From Miscanthus floridulus (taxonomy: Eukaryota > Streptophyta > Magnoliopsida > Poales > Poaceae): a stretch of 64,000 bases of DNA. The DNA lies in assembly GCF_019320115.1 (NCBI RefSeq), contig NC_089584.1:102534320-102598319 (forward strand), in the 5' to 3' direction. Below are positions 11,098-24,020 of this stretch, piece after piece; within the stretch, counting starts at the first letter, position 1, and each line of letters opens with the position of its first letter. Both the position numbers and the translations under genes were made by a program. The notes under the pieces are model-generated. The model was not told the origin of the DNA. It was given only the letters and a program-made list of their open reading frames with translations, and did not search any database.

Positions 11098-13327
11098 CGC
11101 GAGCGAGCCCGCCCACCCGCACGCACGCCTGTCGCCTGCCTGCCAGCCGCCCGTGCCCTGCCATCGCACAGCGCCCGCCGCCAATGCCCGCACGCGCCCG
11201 TCCGCCCACACCACGCCCACCCACTCCCCAAACAGCGCCCACGCCGGCCGCGCCACTAACGCCGGCACGTCAAGGTCGCCCGCTCCTAAGGTACATCTCT
11301 CTCTATTTCATGTTATTTTGATTATTATTGATTTAGGATAATTAGTAATTTAGGATGGTTAGTAATTTAGAATAGTTAGGGTTTTATGATTGTTATTGAT
11401 TTAGGATAGTTAGTGGTTTAGGATAGTTATGTTAGTGAATTTGTTTGTGATTTACGTAGGTAATTTTTAGGTTTAAGGTTGTGTGTTCTAGTATAGTTAG
11501 GATTTTGGGTTTAGGGATTGATTAGGTATTTATTATTTAGTTTATAGTTAGTTATTTAGTTATGGATTTTGGGTATAGATACTAGTTTACAAATGTTGGT
11601 ACTTACTAGTGCGTGAAACATTGATTTTGATGACTTTATGAAGTTTCATCAAAGGCTTATATTCCTAGTGAAGTTGTTTATGTTACTAGTGCGTGATATG
11701 TCTGTTAATGTTATTTTGAATATATATATGTGCTTTCATATTATGTTTGTATTGCATAACAAGTAGTTTAAATTTTGCAATGCTACATAATGTAAATTTG
11801 AATTTTGTTAATTTGAATACTCTAACGCTTTGTTTATCAATTTGTAATAGGATGGCCCCTTCCACGCAGCACCCGTTGTATCCCATTCTTGAGGTGGAGT
11901 ACGACGACCAGTACCGAGCACACATCTTGATTGACATTGACGCAGAGGTGGCCTTGCCTACTTTGAAGCCCCGCACGCACACCAGGGCGCACCAGTAGGA
12001 CGAGCGTTACACGTCGTACATACGGCTTGTCGCTTTCTCGAGCTTGTCTGTGTTGTCAACCACGGTCTTCCGCCCCTTGAACCAGCACTATTTACTGTAG
12101 TGTAGACAGGTGCGAGTACATTCTTTGTACGTAAACTTTCTTGTAACAAATTTGAGGCAACTAACAGTCGTTCTATTCTTATAACAGGTGGAGGCCTGAG
12201 ACCCACACGTTTCACCTATCTTATGACGAGATGACCTTGATCATGCAGGACATGAAGGCTATTTTTGGCCTTCAGTTGGGGGACTTCTAGTGACATGGAT
12301 AGTTGACAATGATCACTGGAGGGAGTTTGTGGCTCAGTTTACTGGCTTTCTTCCATCGGACGACGAGGCTTCCAAGAAAAATAAGTGAGAAATTCAAGCC
12401 TATTTAATACCTGCATTGCTTTTCTGCAGCCATCGGGTCTCATTTTTTTAGTCAATTTCAGGAAAAGTTCCGGTGTTTCATCATCCTGCATCATAGAGCG
12501 CTTTGATTACTTAGACCCACAGGCTGAGAAGGCTCTGATCGATAGGTTCGCTCGTGTGTGGCTCTGACACTTTTTTGGTGTTTTTCTCTTCCCAGACGCC
12601 TCGGACAACACCATCAGCTGGATCTTTATTGACATACTACATCAATCGTGGGAGAACATAGCGGCGTACAGCTGGGGCAGCGCAGTCCTGGCAAGGACGT
12701 ATCAACAGCTATGCGTTGCCTACCATCGCACCTCAGGGTATGCAAACCTTGGGGGTTGCTCGTACCTACTCTAGGTTTGGTGTTGGGAACGATGGCACGT
12801 TGGGAGGCCCCTTAATACTGGTTTACCGGTAAGTACTTCGGTTCATTATATTCTTCGATATGGTTATATATGATGAGTTTATTAATGGCTAATTCATTAT
12901 CGTGTTCAATGTAGCAATGGAACGGGCATGATACACTCCCTATAGCTCTGTTTATCTGGACGGAATCAGAGTTAGTTAGAGGGAATACAAAACACAAGTA
13001 CAGGGAGTACACGGACGGTCTCGACGTCCTGACACAGCACCAGGTTACGCTCTCTTTACTATCATACCTGTGTATTGTTCGATGTACACTATATCACAGC
13101 CTAACTCAATTACGAAATGTTTAGGTGCATTAATGTCCTTGGGATGCTTCGGAGCTCCAGTACTATCTCAGTCTTGTCACTACGGATGAGTCAGAGGAGT
13201 ATCGCTGCAACGTCCCTCTTATTTTCTTCCACGTGGTTGAGATTAACTTGCCCGTCAGGGTCTACAGACAGTTTGGAAGAATGGCAGACTGTCCACCACC
13301 GCTCTACTCCACCAACCAAGGATTGCA

Positions 13328-14239
13328 TGTAATGGAGACGGGGATCCCGATCTTCCGTCAGGTGATGATAACTATCGTTGTGGCGGAGAATGACACACCG
13401 ATCCGGCTTCAGATCGAAAGATCAAACCCTGCAATCTTAGCACCACAGCTCCTCTGGTTATCAACCGAGTCTCGGACCAGGTTGACTTCGCCAAGAAGGC
13501 TAATCCCTGCCTGTGCAACGAAGAACACAAGCAAGAATAAGAAAGATCGCAACCAAATTGCGGATGTATGATTAATCTCACGAGTTAGGGTCTCACAAAC
13601 CGAAGAACGACGAAACTGTTTCTTGACAGAATAATCTAAGTAAAACCCAAACCCTAAAGGAGGGGCGGTGGCTGTTTATGAAGACTCTAGGGTCGTGCAA
13701 GCCCCCTGGATGCACCCCTAATGGGCCCATACTCGATACATGGTCCAACGGACCAAAAGACGGTGTCGTAGCACCCTAGCAGATTCTGGACGCTGACTTG
13801 TTTCGACGATTCCCGTTGATTCCAAATAGCTTTTGACGTGAAACCACTTGGATTGGCTTCCTTATCAAATTAGCTTTCTATTCATATGTGGATCATCAAA
13901 AACAGAGTCCGGATGCGTCCTAGGCGACCAGTTTAAGGTAGACTGGTCCTGGAGGCCGAGGCAGGCTCGAATTCATGTTGGACTGGGCCTCCGGCTTGTG
14001 TTGGATGTCCTTGCTGGTCATCATCACCTCCTCCACGTCCTCTTAGTCCCTCTTGACCCTCTCCAATGTTCCTAAGCAAGATAACATCATTAGGTAGTAG
14101 TCTATTCTCAAAAGTATGAAAGAGATCGCTTAAGAACGAGCTCACCTGTAAATTGAGTTGACGCATTCGAGCCCGGGTCATTGGACCTTGCATGACGGTT
14201 GGAGGATCAGCTGGTACATCCAAAGGAGTGATGTCCTCA
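13328..14239 (-). repeat. 3' LTR of the gypsy element
   Basis: 912 bp. It starts TGAGGACATCACTCC and ends ATTACA in element orientation. It contains the last part of the integrase reading frame (QLNLQVSSFLS and a Gly-rich tail), also present in the 5' LTR. Confidence 0.85.
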
Positions 14240-16079
14240 TTATCCTCCCCCTCTTGAATTGGAGTCATCCTCGACTCAAGCTCATCTTCTTCTCCCAAAT
14301 AAGGTTTCAAATCTGTAATGTTAAATGTGGGACTAACCCTAAACTCGGGTGGCAACTCAAGTTTGTATGCATTATCATTTATTTTCTCAATAATCTTATA
14401 AGGACCAGCTGCTCTTGGCATTAATTTAGACTTACGTAGCTCAGGAAATCTATCTTTTCTTAAATGTAACAAACCAAATCACCCGGTTCAAGTTTAATCT
14501 CTTTTCTACCTAAACTACCAGCAATTCTATACTTTTCATTCATGCTTTCAATATTTGCTTTAGTTGTTTCATGCAACTTACGAATAAAATCAGCCCGCTC
14601 TCTAGTATCACTATGTATTCTCTCAGTGGTAGGTAAAGGCAAAAGATCAATAGAAGCACGGGGGTTAAAACCATACACTACCTGAAAAGGACTTACCTTG
14701 GTGGTGGAATGTTCCGCCCTGTTATATGCAAACTTCATATGCGACAAACACTCTTCCCACATCTTCAAATTGCGCTTCAAAATGGCTCTCAACATGGTGG
14801 ACAATGTTCGATTCACAACCTCAGTTTGCCCATCAGTTTGGGGATGACATGTTGTAGAAAATAGCAGCTTGGTCCCCAATTTATTCCACAACGTGCGCCA
14901 AAAATGACTCAAGAATTTTGCATCATGATCTGAAACAATAGTAGAAGGCATACCATGCAAGCGAACAATTTCTTAAAAGAAAAGGTCAGCAATATGAACA
15001 GCATCGTCGCTCTTATGACAAGGAATAAAATATGCCATCTTAGAAAAATGATCAACCACCACAAAAATACTATCCCTCCCCCTCTTAGTCCTTGGCAATC
15101 CCAATACAAAATCCATAGATATATCTACCCAAGGAGTAGAAGAAACAGGAAGAGGCATATACAAACCATGTGGGTTCAAACGCGACTTAGCTTTTTGACA
15201 TGTGGCACACCGAGCCACGTACCGCTCCACATCACGCCTCATCCTAGGCCAAAAGAAGTGTGTGGACAGCACCTCCTCCGTCTTCTTAGCACCAAAATGT
15301 CCCATCAATCCGCCTCCATGTGCCTCCTGCAACAACAAAAGACGAACGGAACCAACTAGAATGCATAGGCGGTTAGCTCTAAACAAAAACCCATCGCTGA
15401 TCATAAACTTATTCCATGTGCGTTCCTCTCTATAATTAAGCAACACATCCTTAAAATCAGGATCAAGCGCATATTGTTCTTTAATGGATTGAAGACCAAA
15501 AATCCGGCAATCAAGTTGAGACAGCAATGTGTATCTTCTAGACAAAGCATCAGCAATCACATTATCCTTCCCTTTCTTATGTTTGATAATATAAGAAAAA
15601 GACTCAATAAATTCAATCCATTTAGCATGCCTACGATTCAGATTATTTTGAGAGCGAAGATACTTAAGCGATTCATGATCAGAATAAATAATAAATTCTT
15701 TAGGCCACAAATAATGATGCCACGTCTCTAAAGAACGGACAAGTGCATATAATTCTTTATCATATGTGGAATAATTAAGAATAGGACCATGTAATTTTTC
15801 ACTAAAGTAAGCAACAGGTTTACCATCTTGCATCAAAACACCACCAATGTCAAGTCCACTAGCATCACATTCTAGCTCAAAAGTCTTACCAAAATTTGGA
15901 AGTTGCAGCAATGGTGCATGTGTAAGCTTGTCCTTCAAAGTGTCAAAGGACTCCTCATGTGCCTCTCCCCAATGAAACACCACTCCTTTCTTTGTCAACT
16001 CATGCAATGGGGCAGCAATGGTGCTAAAATCTTTGACGAAGCGGCGGTAGAATCCTGCAAGACCAAAAAAACTCCTCAC
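13933..16079 (-). pseudogene. Gypsy RNase H and integrase
   Basis: Starts within the RT/RNase H region ([16 protein letters not shown]). RNase H carries [15 protein letters not shown] and the HHYLW / [10 protein letters not shown] blocks. The integrase zinc region ([10 protein letters not shown] ... CATCQKAK) follows, then the core with [31 protein letters not shown] and the TDGQTE site, and a C-terminus with SPTFNITDLKPYL. There is an in-frame TAA after HIADLFF near 14973 and a frameshift near 14465, so the polyprotein is broken although each domain is well kept. The frame passes through the polypurine tract into the LTR. Confidence 0.85.
14240..14256 (-). other. Polypurine tract inside the integrase frame
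   Basis: AAGAGGGGGAGGATAA on the minus strand directly precedes the 3' LTR and is itself translated (QEGEDN). The plus-strand primer site therefore overlaps coding sequence. Confidence 0.75.
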
Positions 16080-16084
16080 CTGTG

Positions 16085-16850
16085 TGACGGTTTAGGGAAC
16101 CGGCCAGCTCTTTATGGCTTCAATTTTCATCTCGTCCACCTCAATTCCCTATGGAGTTACAACATAGCCAAGAAAAGAAACTCGATCCGTGCAAAAGATG
16201 CACTTCTCAAGGTTACCAAATAAACGTGCATCACATAAGGCATTAAAAACAGCACGTAAGTGATCTAGATGTTCATCAAAAGACTTGCTATAAATCAATA
16301 TATCATCAAAGTAAACTACCACAAAATGACCAATAAAAACTCTTAAAACCTCATTCATTAAGCGCATGAAAGTGCTAGGTGCATTTGTAAAACCAAAAGG
16401 CATAACTAACCACTCATACAACCCGAATTTGGTTTTAAATGCAGTTTTTCATTCATCTCCAAGTTTCATTCTTATCTGGTGGTAGCCACTTCGCAAGTCA
16501 ATCTTAGTGAAAATTATAGAACCACATAACTCATCAAGCATGTCGTCTAGCCTAGGAATAGGATGATGATACCGAATAGTAATATTATTGATGGCTCTAC
16601 AATCAACACGCATACACCAACTTCCATCTTTCTTAGGAACCAAAAGTACAGGAACAACACAAGGACTAAGGCTTTCACGTACATACCCGTGGTCCAAAAG
16701 GTCTTGGACTTGCCATTGAATTTTCTTAGTCTCCTCAGGATTAGTTCGATATGCAGCTCGGTTGGGCAAGGTCGCTCCCGGAATCAAATCGATTTGATGC
16801 TCTATCCCTCTCATAGGTGGCAGCCCCGGGGGTATCTCAGCTGGAAAAAT
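16085..16850 (-). pseudogene. Gypsy reverse transcriptase
   Basis: Carries LPNRAAYRTNPEETKKIQ, VPVLLVPKKDGSWCMRVDCR, FTKIDLRSGYHQIR and the catalytic [11 protein letters not shown] stop lies between RMKLGDE and the downstream [13 protein letters not shown] block, near 16448, and the frame is lost again around 16150 before the RNase H frame. Confidence 0.85.
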
Positions 16851-17280
16851 ATCCTCATACTCCTACAAAAGGTTAGTGATAGCAGGAGGTACCGAGCTAA
16901 CAATGTCATCAAGTGAAAACATAGCTTGTTTACATACCAAAGCATAGCAAATATCATCATCAGAAATTTCAGCAAAGTCACATTTTGTTACAAGCATAAC
17001 ACCACCCTTCAATTTAATCTCCTCACCTTTAGAAATAGATGTAGACTTATCCTTTTTAGGTGGGAAAATAGAATTAGCAACTTGCTGATTTTTAGATTGA
17101 ACATCATTCAAACTAGCAGCGCGTTCTCTATCAGCTTGTACAATTTGAGTAGGGGTCAAAGGTACCAAAGTAATTTTCTTTCCTTTATGCACAAAAGTGT
17201 ATTTATTACTTCTACCATGGTGTGTAGCATCATTATCATGTTCCCAAGGACGACCCAATAAAAGTGAACAAGCTTACATA

Positions 17281-17963
17281 GGTACCACATCACAATCAAC
17301 AGAATCAGCATAAGAACCAATGGAAAATGAAACTCTACAAGTTTGTGTTACCTTTACTTTACCAGAATCATTTAGCCACTGAATATGATATGGACGTGGG
17401 TGTGGGCGTGTGGTCAAGCTAAGCTTCTTGACCAAATCAGAACTCACCAAATTGTTGCAGCTACCTCCATCAATAATGACACGTGCTCGACGGTCGCTGA
17501 TGATGAAGAAAATCTAGAACAAGTTATGGCGTTGTAGCTTCTCAGGTTGCTGGACTTGTGAGCTGAGCACCCGCTGTACAATAATGCTCCTATAGGACGC
17601 CGTGGCCTCGTCACCAAGGACTTCGCCGTCCTCCTCATCTGCATCTTGGTCTTTTTCATCCTCAATGTTAGAGGTGTTGATGTAACCATTTTCTGTAGTA
17701 ATATATGCCCGCTGACTTGGGCAGTCCTTCTGCACATGGCCAATGCCATGGCAGCGGTGGCACTGAATACCCGAAGTGCGTTCCGTCAAGGCAACGGATG
17801 AGGAACTCTTGGTAGGCACCTGCAAAGAATTTTTACCTGAATCTGAAGGTCGTACGGAAGGTGTCTTAGGTGTAGCGGAAACTCCAGAGGCTGTTGGTCG
17901 CTTGCTCGCTGGTGGAGGCATCCAAAAAGTGGTTGGCTTGGTCAGCCCCAAAGATGGTGCCAA
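17281..17963 (-). pseudogene. Gypsy zinc knuckle and protease region
   Basis: CX2CX4HX4C zinc knuckle CHRCHGIGHVQKDC, then an acidic stretch (EDEKDQDADEEDGE), then an aspartic protease site VIIDGGSCNNLV in another frame near 17450. The frame change at about 17515 breaks the reading frame. Confidence 0.75.
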
Positions 17964-18005
17964 GCGTGGCGTGTATGTGCTAGTGCTGACCTTGCTCTTG
18001 CCCTG

Positions 18006-18833
18006 CTATTCACGCCCCTGCAATTCCTTTTCTGCAAGTATAGCAAACTGAAACAACTGATTGACAGTGTTAAATTCTTTATAATCAATAATGTCCTGAA
18101 TGTCACGCCTCAAACCAGAATAAAAACGACAAATGGCATCTTCGTTTCCCTCTACAACACTACAGCGCATCAATCCCTTTTGGAGCTTACCATAGTAATC
18201 CTGTACAGATTTATCTTCTTGTTCTAAACGTATCAATTTCTTACGCAAGTCTCTATGATAAGGAGGAACAAAACGATCACGCATAGCTACCTTAAGTTCT
18301 TCCCATGTACCAGGTAAAGCATCCTGTGCAGCTAGCTCATTCCACCAAATAATGGCAAAATCCTTAAACTCACTAGTAGCTTGTCTAACTCTATGCTGCT
18401 CAGGTACAAGGTGGGCACTAAACTTTTGTTCTACCGTCATCTCCCAATCAAGATATCCCTCAGCATCATAATGACCCAAAAAAGATGGTATTGTGAACTT
18501 AATCTTAGCATAAGGATCATCAGGCACACGGTGATTATTACCTTGACGGTGGTGGTGATGGACACCACCCATACCTGTCGTGTTGCGGCGTAGACGTTGC
18601 CATAATCTCTCTTGTCGGATAGCTGCTCGACCTATGTTTCTAGCGGCATCATGCACCGTGTCTTGACCATCGGTGTTGCTGCCGGAAACGTCGTCGTTGC
18701 CCGCCACGAAGGTTTCCAACTCAGTAACCTTGTCAGTTAGCGTGGAAATTCGCTTGTCCAATCTCTCCATGCTATTGCCAATGTTGAGTTCAATGAGTGC
18801 GTCAGTGACGGCCTTCCTGACAGCCTCATTCAT
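18006..18833 (-). pseudogene. Gypsy gag
   Basis: 275 codons. The N-terminal half is coiled-coil-like (RISTLTDKVTELE) with a His-rich stretch; the retrotransposon gag core reads IPSFLGHYDAEGYLDWEM ... FAIIWWNELAAQ ... RLEQEDKSVQDYYGKL. It ends at a stop after LAEKELQGRE, just before the zinc-knuckle frame. Confidence 0.85.
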
Positions 18834-20098
18834 CCTTTTTTGGGCATCCTCTACAACAGATTATAGTTGCTCTTGGCTGACACACTCGTTGAAACCCTTA
18901 TGATTGTTATCTGCAGTCTGTTCGTCTCCTGCCATTGGAAACACAAAATAGGAACAAACAGGTGAAAGTTATCCCTACCAAATGACTATGTGGTTGTAGT
19001 GGTGTCACTTTTCACAGCAAGTGGAAGCGTCTTACCAAGCTCTTACCAAGTTCTTACCAACGCAAGCAGTGGGCGGTACAACCGGCGGCTGGTTTGTGAT
19101 ACCTGTGAGGTAGTGGTACCGAGATTGCAAGGCCCTTTGTCTGTACTGATATGAAGAATTTGTGGAGCTTGGAAGACAAACAAAGAGTAATATGTATATC
19201 TGGCACATAAGTCAGTAACAGAAAGTAATGCTGAATTATAGTCCAAAGTACTTGTTCTCGTTGCTGGTCTAAAGTGTTGCAAGTACTAGGTTGTGACAAA
19301 AGTATGGTGGATAGCAAGGTGATAGGTATGAGAAAAACAAGTATGGTGGATGGAAACACACAAACAAGGAACCAGATAGCACATGCAAACATAGCTCACT
19401 TTGGGCTTCTCTATGTGCTCCTCTAGATATTGTTCCTCTTTTGCCCCTCTCTTTTTTTCAATTTTTTAGGCTGTCGTTGTGTTTTGGGAAATTTCGACTT
19501 TTTTATTTTATTTTTTTGATATTTTTCCTTTACTTAGGAGCACAAAAGCAGTAGCCACAGAAAATATGAGCTCAAACAAGTGTAAGACGTGGCCTATGGA
19601 ATTTTTAGAAAACTGGATGAAAATCGACAAAAACCTTATGACCACGAAACGAGGATCTTGTGACCACTTTTTGGCCAATCTAAAAATTCCGAATCCCGAC
19701 AAAGCAGGGATGGATGGATCCAAAAAATTTTTCTGATCGATTTGCATATATGGAACATCGAAAACGGAGTTCGTATACGAAAACTGGACCAGTTTTAAGA
19801 ATTGGCTCCGAATTAGAGGACAAAACGGGAACAATGTGTGCAAAATTGGTCACAACAACCAAGATTTGATGGAAACGATGGGAGAAAACACACGAACTGG
19901 ACTCTAACACGACCTAACCAGCAACAAGACCTCCACCAGGACACAAACTCAACACGACGGACTCTGAAACTGAAATATGCAAAGGCTATGGCGCGGAAGG
20001 TTCTATGATAGGAAAAAAAACAAGTATGGCACTGGACTATGGGACGAATGCGAAACTCTCAAACTATGGAATAAAAGTGAACCTGACGGTATACCTTA

Positions 20099-20111
20099 GC
20101 TCTGATTACCA
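20099..20111 (-). other. Primer-binding site of the gypsy element
   Basis: On the minus strand TGGTAATCAGAGC lies directly after the 5' LTR. It matches the initiator Met-tRNA site TGGTATCAGAGC with one extra A. Confidence 0.8.
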
Positions 20112-21031
20112 CTTAATAGAGATGGGGATCCCAATCTTCCGTCAGGTGATTATAACTATCGTTGTGGCGGAGAATGACACACCGATCCGGCTTCAGATCG
20201 AAAGATCGAACCCTGCAATTTTAGCACCACAGCTCCTCTGGTTATCAACCGAGTCTCAGACCAGGTTGACCTCACCAAGAAGGCTAATCCCTACCTGCGC
20301 AACGAAGAACACAAGCAAGAACAAGAAAGATCACAACAAAATTGCGGATGTATGATTAATCTCACGAGTTGGGGTCTCACAAACCGAAGAACGACGAAAC
20401 TGTTTCTTGACAGAATAATCTAAGCAAAACCTAAACCCTAAAGGAGGGGCGACGGCTGTTTATGAAGACTCTAGGGTCATGCACTCATGCAAGACCATTG
20501 GACGCGCCCCTAATGGGCCCAAACTCAATACATGGTCCAATGGACCAAAAGACGGTGTCGCGGCACCCTGACAGATTCTGGATGCTGACTTGTTTCGACG
20601 ATTCCCGTTGATTCCGAATAGCATTTGACATGAAACCACTTGGATTGGCTTCCTTATCAAATTAGCTTTCCATGCATATGTGGATCATCGAAAACGGAGT
20701 CCGAATGCGTCCTGGGTGACTAGTTTAAGGTAGACTGGTCCTAGAGGCCGAGGTAGACTCGAATTCGTGTTAGACTGGGCCTCCGGCTTGTGTTGGACGT
20801 CCTTGCTGGTCATCATCACCTCCTCCACGTCCTCTTAGTCCCTCTTGACCCTCTCCAATGTTTCTAAGCAAGATAACATCATTAGGTAGTAGTCTATTCT
20901 CAAAAGTATGAAAAGAATCGCTTAAGAACGAGCTCACCTGTAAATTGAGTTGACGCATTCGAGCCTGGGTCATTGAACCTTGCATGACGGTTGGAGGATC
21001 AGCTGGTACATTCAAAGGAGTGATGTCCTCA
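20112..21031 (-). repeat. 5' LTR of the gypsy element
   Basis: 920 bp, direct repeat of 13328-14239. Some terminal bases differ: ATTAAG where the other LTR has ATTACA. Confidence 0.85.
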
Positions 21032-22845
21032 TCAGCACGAGTTTGTTATCAATTAATAACAAAGCTACAATTCAGAAGTATGTGTGGTACAACTAACATC
21101 GTTTTGTTGCAGGTATGACCACAGGAAGAGGTACAAGACCAAGGATTGACACGTGACACATAACGCGCACATCCACTTGTAGGAGACCAAGAAATGGTAG
21201 CCGATCCATGCGGGTCCTCCAAATGACCAGCACACCTTTAACGAGTACCTACGGTGGCTTTATAGGTGTACGAGGACACATATCAAGCCCTCGTACACTA
21301 AGGAGGTGATTGACAAGGACTGGGAGGAAGATGTCATCGAAGATGTGTATGATGTTACCACTAGGGAGGACACATAGCTACAGAGAGCCCCGCTTCAAAG
21401 ATACGTGGTAAGATACTTGAATGGTACAATTTGTTATCCTTTTGGTATTAAGTATATGTACTAAAATTATCCAACCGCGTTTCTATACCCAGACGATACA
21501 ATTATCAATGATGTCCAATGAAGCAGCGTTTCGGCTTCACGAGTCTAGAGGGTAGGGGCCAGACGTTCTCGCGGCTTTTGTGGAGGTAAATATAAAGTAG
21601 TCCGTTCTGAAAATATTTTTTTAGTGTATATGCGTTTGAGAAATGCACTAACTTTAATGTCTATTTATGCAGAAGGTGAAGAAGAGCTGCAGGAAGCTAG
21701 CTCAGAAGCTGAGCTGCATGAACACTCCTTATGAGGAACCGCCACTCCCGGCACGATCAGGTGGCACGTCTTCAGCCTCTTTGAGGACACCAGCCGACTC
21801 TTCTCAGCTGATAATAGGTGCCACTTTCGCGGTGCGTACACCACCACATCGTAGCGTTGGGAAAGACCCTGCAACCGAGGATGACAATGACGACGACCTC
21901 CCGGGCTTCCACAGACAACACGACCAGTGGGACGATTGGCTGCAGGACGAGATCAGCATGTCTCAGATAGGTGGTGCCCCGCTTGGTACCCAAAGAGCCT
22001 CACAGATACTAACAAAGGTAGTTTCTTTAAATACGTAGGCTACATGAACTAACGATCATAAAGAATTCTAACTAATCATGCATATCATATACTTGAAGGG
22101 TACGAGTCGTACACACCGGCGACGCTACCACACCGACGTTGGCTACACTCCCAATGTGTTGCCAATAAATTCGAAGAGACAGAAGCGTCCGAGGGATCCT
22201 TACACTCCTGTGTCTTAGTTTGTTAGGTCAAACTATTATTGGCGTCCGAAACTTTTCAGGCTTAGTTGGTTGTGTTATGTTGAACTTATGTCAAACCAAT
22301 AAAAATGTTATATCACAACTTGTCAACTTGCGCACGAACTTTATTTATTTGCTTCATATTCGTTTCAATGTGTCGCGGCATCACTGCATGCGAGATTAAG
22401 TAGCAACTAGTTCGAAAACCGGCAGTCCCGATGTATCTCGACGCCGGTGGCCGGTGTCTTGCGCGAGGGGTCGAGGAAGCCGGAGTCTATGGTCGCGTCG
22501 CCGCTGATCCTACAATATGGGGCCAAAAAGCCAAATAAATAAGTTCCCTTAAAAATATTTGTTTCAATCCGATCAAATTTTTCGTAATCGATTAGTTAAT
22601 ATGGTGGTTAACCGTATTATAAAAGACAAAAAAAATCATTGGCTTATCAAATTCTCTATTCGGCTGTGTAAAAAATTCAACAAAAAGACAGAAATAAATT
22701 CACTATTGATTTTACGTCAAGCAATACTTAGAATAACTCCCACTATCAGCGTGACGCATTCCGATTAAACCGTCCAGGTACCGTCGGACGGGCGGCGGGC
22801 GCGGCGGCTAGGCGGGCTTGCTGCTCGGCAGGCGGGACTGGCCGC

Positions 22846-23101
22846 GGGGTTTTATTTGGCTCTACCACGCCACGGATCAGGGCGCAGCATTGCCGCGCCA
22901 GGATCGGTGGCGCAGCAGGCTCTACTACGTCAATGGTCAGCGAATCCGGTCGCCACTACGTCAGCCCTCTGTCTTCCACCATGCATGACGCGGCACAGAC
23001 ATTTGGCCGAGTCAGGACAATAGACGCGGCCAAAAGTGTTAGTTAAAAAAAACAGACGGTGTTAAATTAGTTTTTAAAAAATGTTAAAATTAAAAAAAAT
23101 C
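22846..23101 (-). repeat. Right terminal inverted repeat of element A
   Basis: Inverse of 10882-11096. It contains GCCGCGCC blocks, CATGCATGACGCGGCAC and the AT-rich tip. Confidence 0.85.
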
Positions 23102-24020
23102 ACCAATCCAGCCCGCAGCAGGTCTTTTCGGCTCTCTTTGTAATTGTTTTTCTTAAATTTAATTATATTTATAGAAAATATTAGTTCTCTAGTGAACATG
23201 CACAGCCAGCATCGATACAATAACCTGGACGACGCTGCTTATCCAGACAGGACCGCGACTCGTCCAGGTCATTCCGTCGCTGCCGACTCACTGCAGAAAT
23301 AGTCACGGACATGTCATTCAGATATAATAACGGGAACCGAACATAGCTTCGGCTTATAAGGCAGGATCAATTCTAATTTTTTCAGCTATGAAATATATAT
23401 TTTTTATAATAAATTAATTATATAAATCAACCACATTAATAAATCATGCCGAATAGAGCCCTTATTTGTACGATGAGTCTGGAGGGATCGGAAACCGATG
23501 ATTTGGATGGAGCTGCAGCTGCCCGCAAGGGTAAGGCAATCAGGACAGGCTGTACTGCTATAGCTGCAGCCTTCACTGTCAAGACAGTACGTATATGTAC
23601 TGCTGCAGGCTTGCTATTGGCCCGTTTGAACTTTTCAGTAGGTTTATCAATTAAAATCTATATTATTTTTCTCTCATAATAAAATAGCTTATCAGCCGGC
23701 TTATCGCTTGTTGTTTCTAATCCTAGATTAGGTTTTGCAAGATACGGAGTACAAACGATTATTTGACGATGGTTATGGATTAGGCCATATTCGCTTCGCT
23801 GAAAAGATAAGTTAAAAAGTACTGTTTGTTGATTTTTTTTAAAAGAAAAAAACTATTAGTTGGCTGAAAAAGCACGGTCCATAAGACAACACCTGTGCAT
23901 GCACTGTTCCACCTTCTCGGCTTATCGAATTCTCGTGATGGCCAGGTGCTAGGTGACAGGCTGACAGCACGATCATGCTAGCCTCTGTGGTTCAGCCTAA
24001 CCTTCTCGTTGAAGAATCTA
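23102..24020. other. Intergenic, no gene recognised
   Basis: AT-rich sequence with a degenerate hAT-like fragment near 23785-23890 (CATATTCGCTTCGCTGAAAA ... GGCTGAAAAAGCACGG). The 77-codon open frame at 23446-23679 has no recognisable domain. Confidence 0.45.

Larger units (their letters stand above)
13328..21031 (-). mobile_element. Ty3/gypsy chromovirus nested in element A
   Basis: Complete LTR retrotransposon, reading right to left: 5' LTR 20112-21031, primer-binding site, gag, protease, reverse transcriptase, RNase H, integrase, polypurine tract, 3' LTR 13328-14239. It interrupts exon 5 of PMD copy A. The LTRs differ by about 6% over the first 225 bp compared by eye, so the insertion is not recent. 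The flanks TTGCA and CAGCA are a poor 5-bp duplication. The gag sequence (IPSFLGHYDAEGYLDWEMTVE) and the coding run into the LTR suggest the CRM/chromovirus side of gypsy, but that placement is tentative. Confidence 0.9.
11852..22218 (+). pseudogene. Plant mobile domain (PMD) pseudogene, copy A
   Basis: Exons inferred by comparing the three copies: 11852-12109, 12188-12384, 12462-12828, 12915-13043, 13125-13327 (then gypsy insertion, resuming at about 21038), 21113-21407, 21493-21585, 21673-22015 and 22099-22218. Encoded motifs include PETHTFHL, MTLIMQDMKAIFGL and YLDPQ, the tryptophan-rich RPL / WENIAAY region, DRRKRYKTKDW-like text, and a basic tail ending PKRQKRPRDPYTPVS. This is the PMD of MAIN/MAIL1-like proteins, known from plant silencing factors and from transposons. 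Lesions: TAG in exon 1 at the site where copy C has TGG (Trp), further stops, a changed exon 5 donor (GG to AG) and the retroelement insertion. The protein cannot be made as it stands. Confidence 0.8.
10882..23101 (+). mobile_element. Mutator-like element A carrying a PMD gene
   Basis: Starts GATTTTTTTAAATTTTAACA and ends in the inverse (TTAAAATTAAAAAAAATC). The terminal inverted repeats are about 10882-11096 and 22846-23101, AT-rich at the tips then very GC-rich with many GCCGCGCCA / TGGCGCGGC blocks. The flanks ACCAACCC and ACCAATCC are an imperfect target duplication. The only gene inside is a plant-mobile-domain pseudogene, split by a gypsy element at 13328-21031. Without that insert the element is about 4.5 kb, matching copies B and C. 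No MURA-type transposase is visible, so movement would need transposase in trans. Confidence 0.85.

Noticed and set aside
10943..11341. Several 94-116-codon frames at the left edge of element A
   Set aside because: They fall in the GC-rich TIR and leader, occur in several frames at once, and are not conserved as protein between copies A, B and C.
20112..21031. A separate solo LTR
   Set aside because: It pairs with 13328-14239, has an adjacent primer-binding site and an internal gag-pol between, so it is the 5' LTR of one element.
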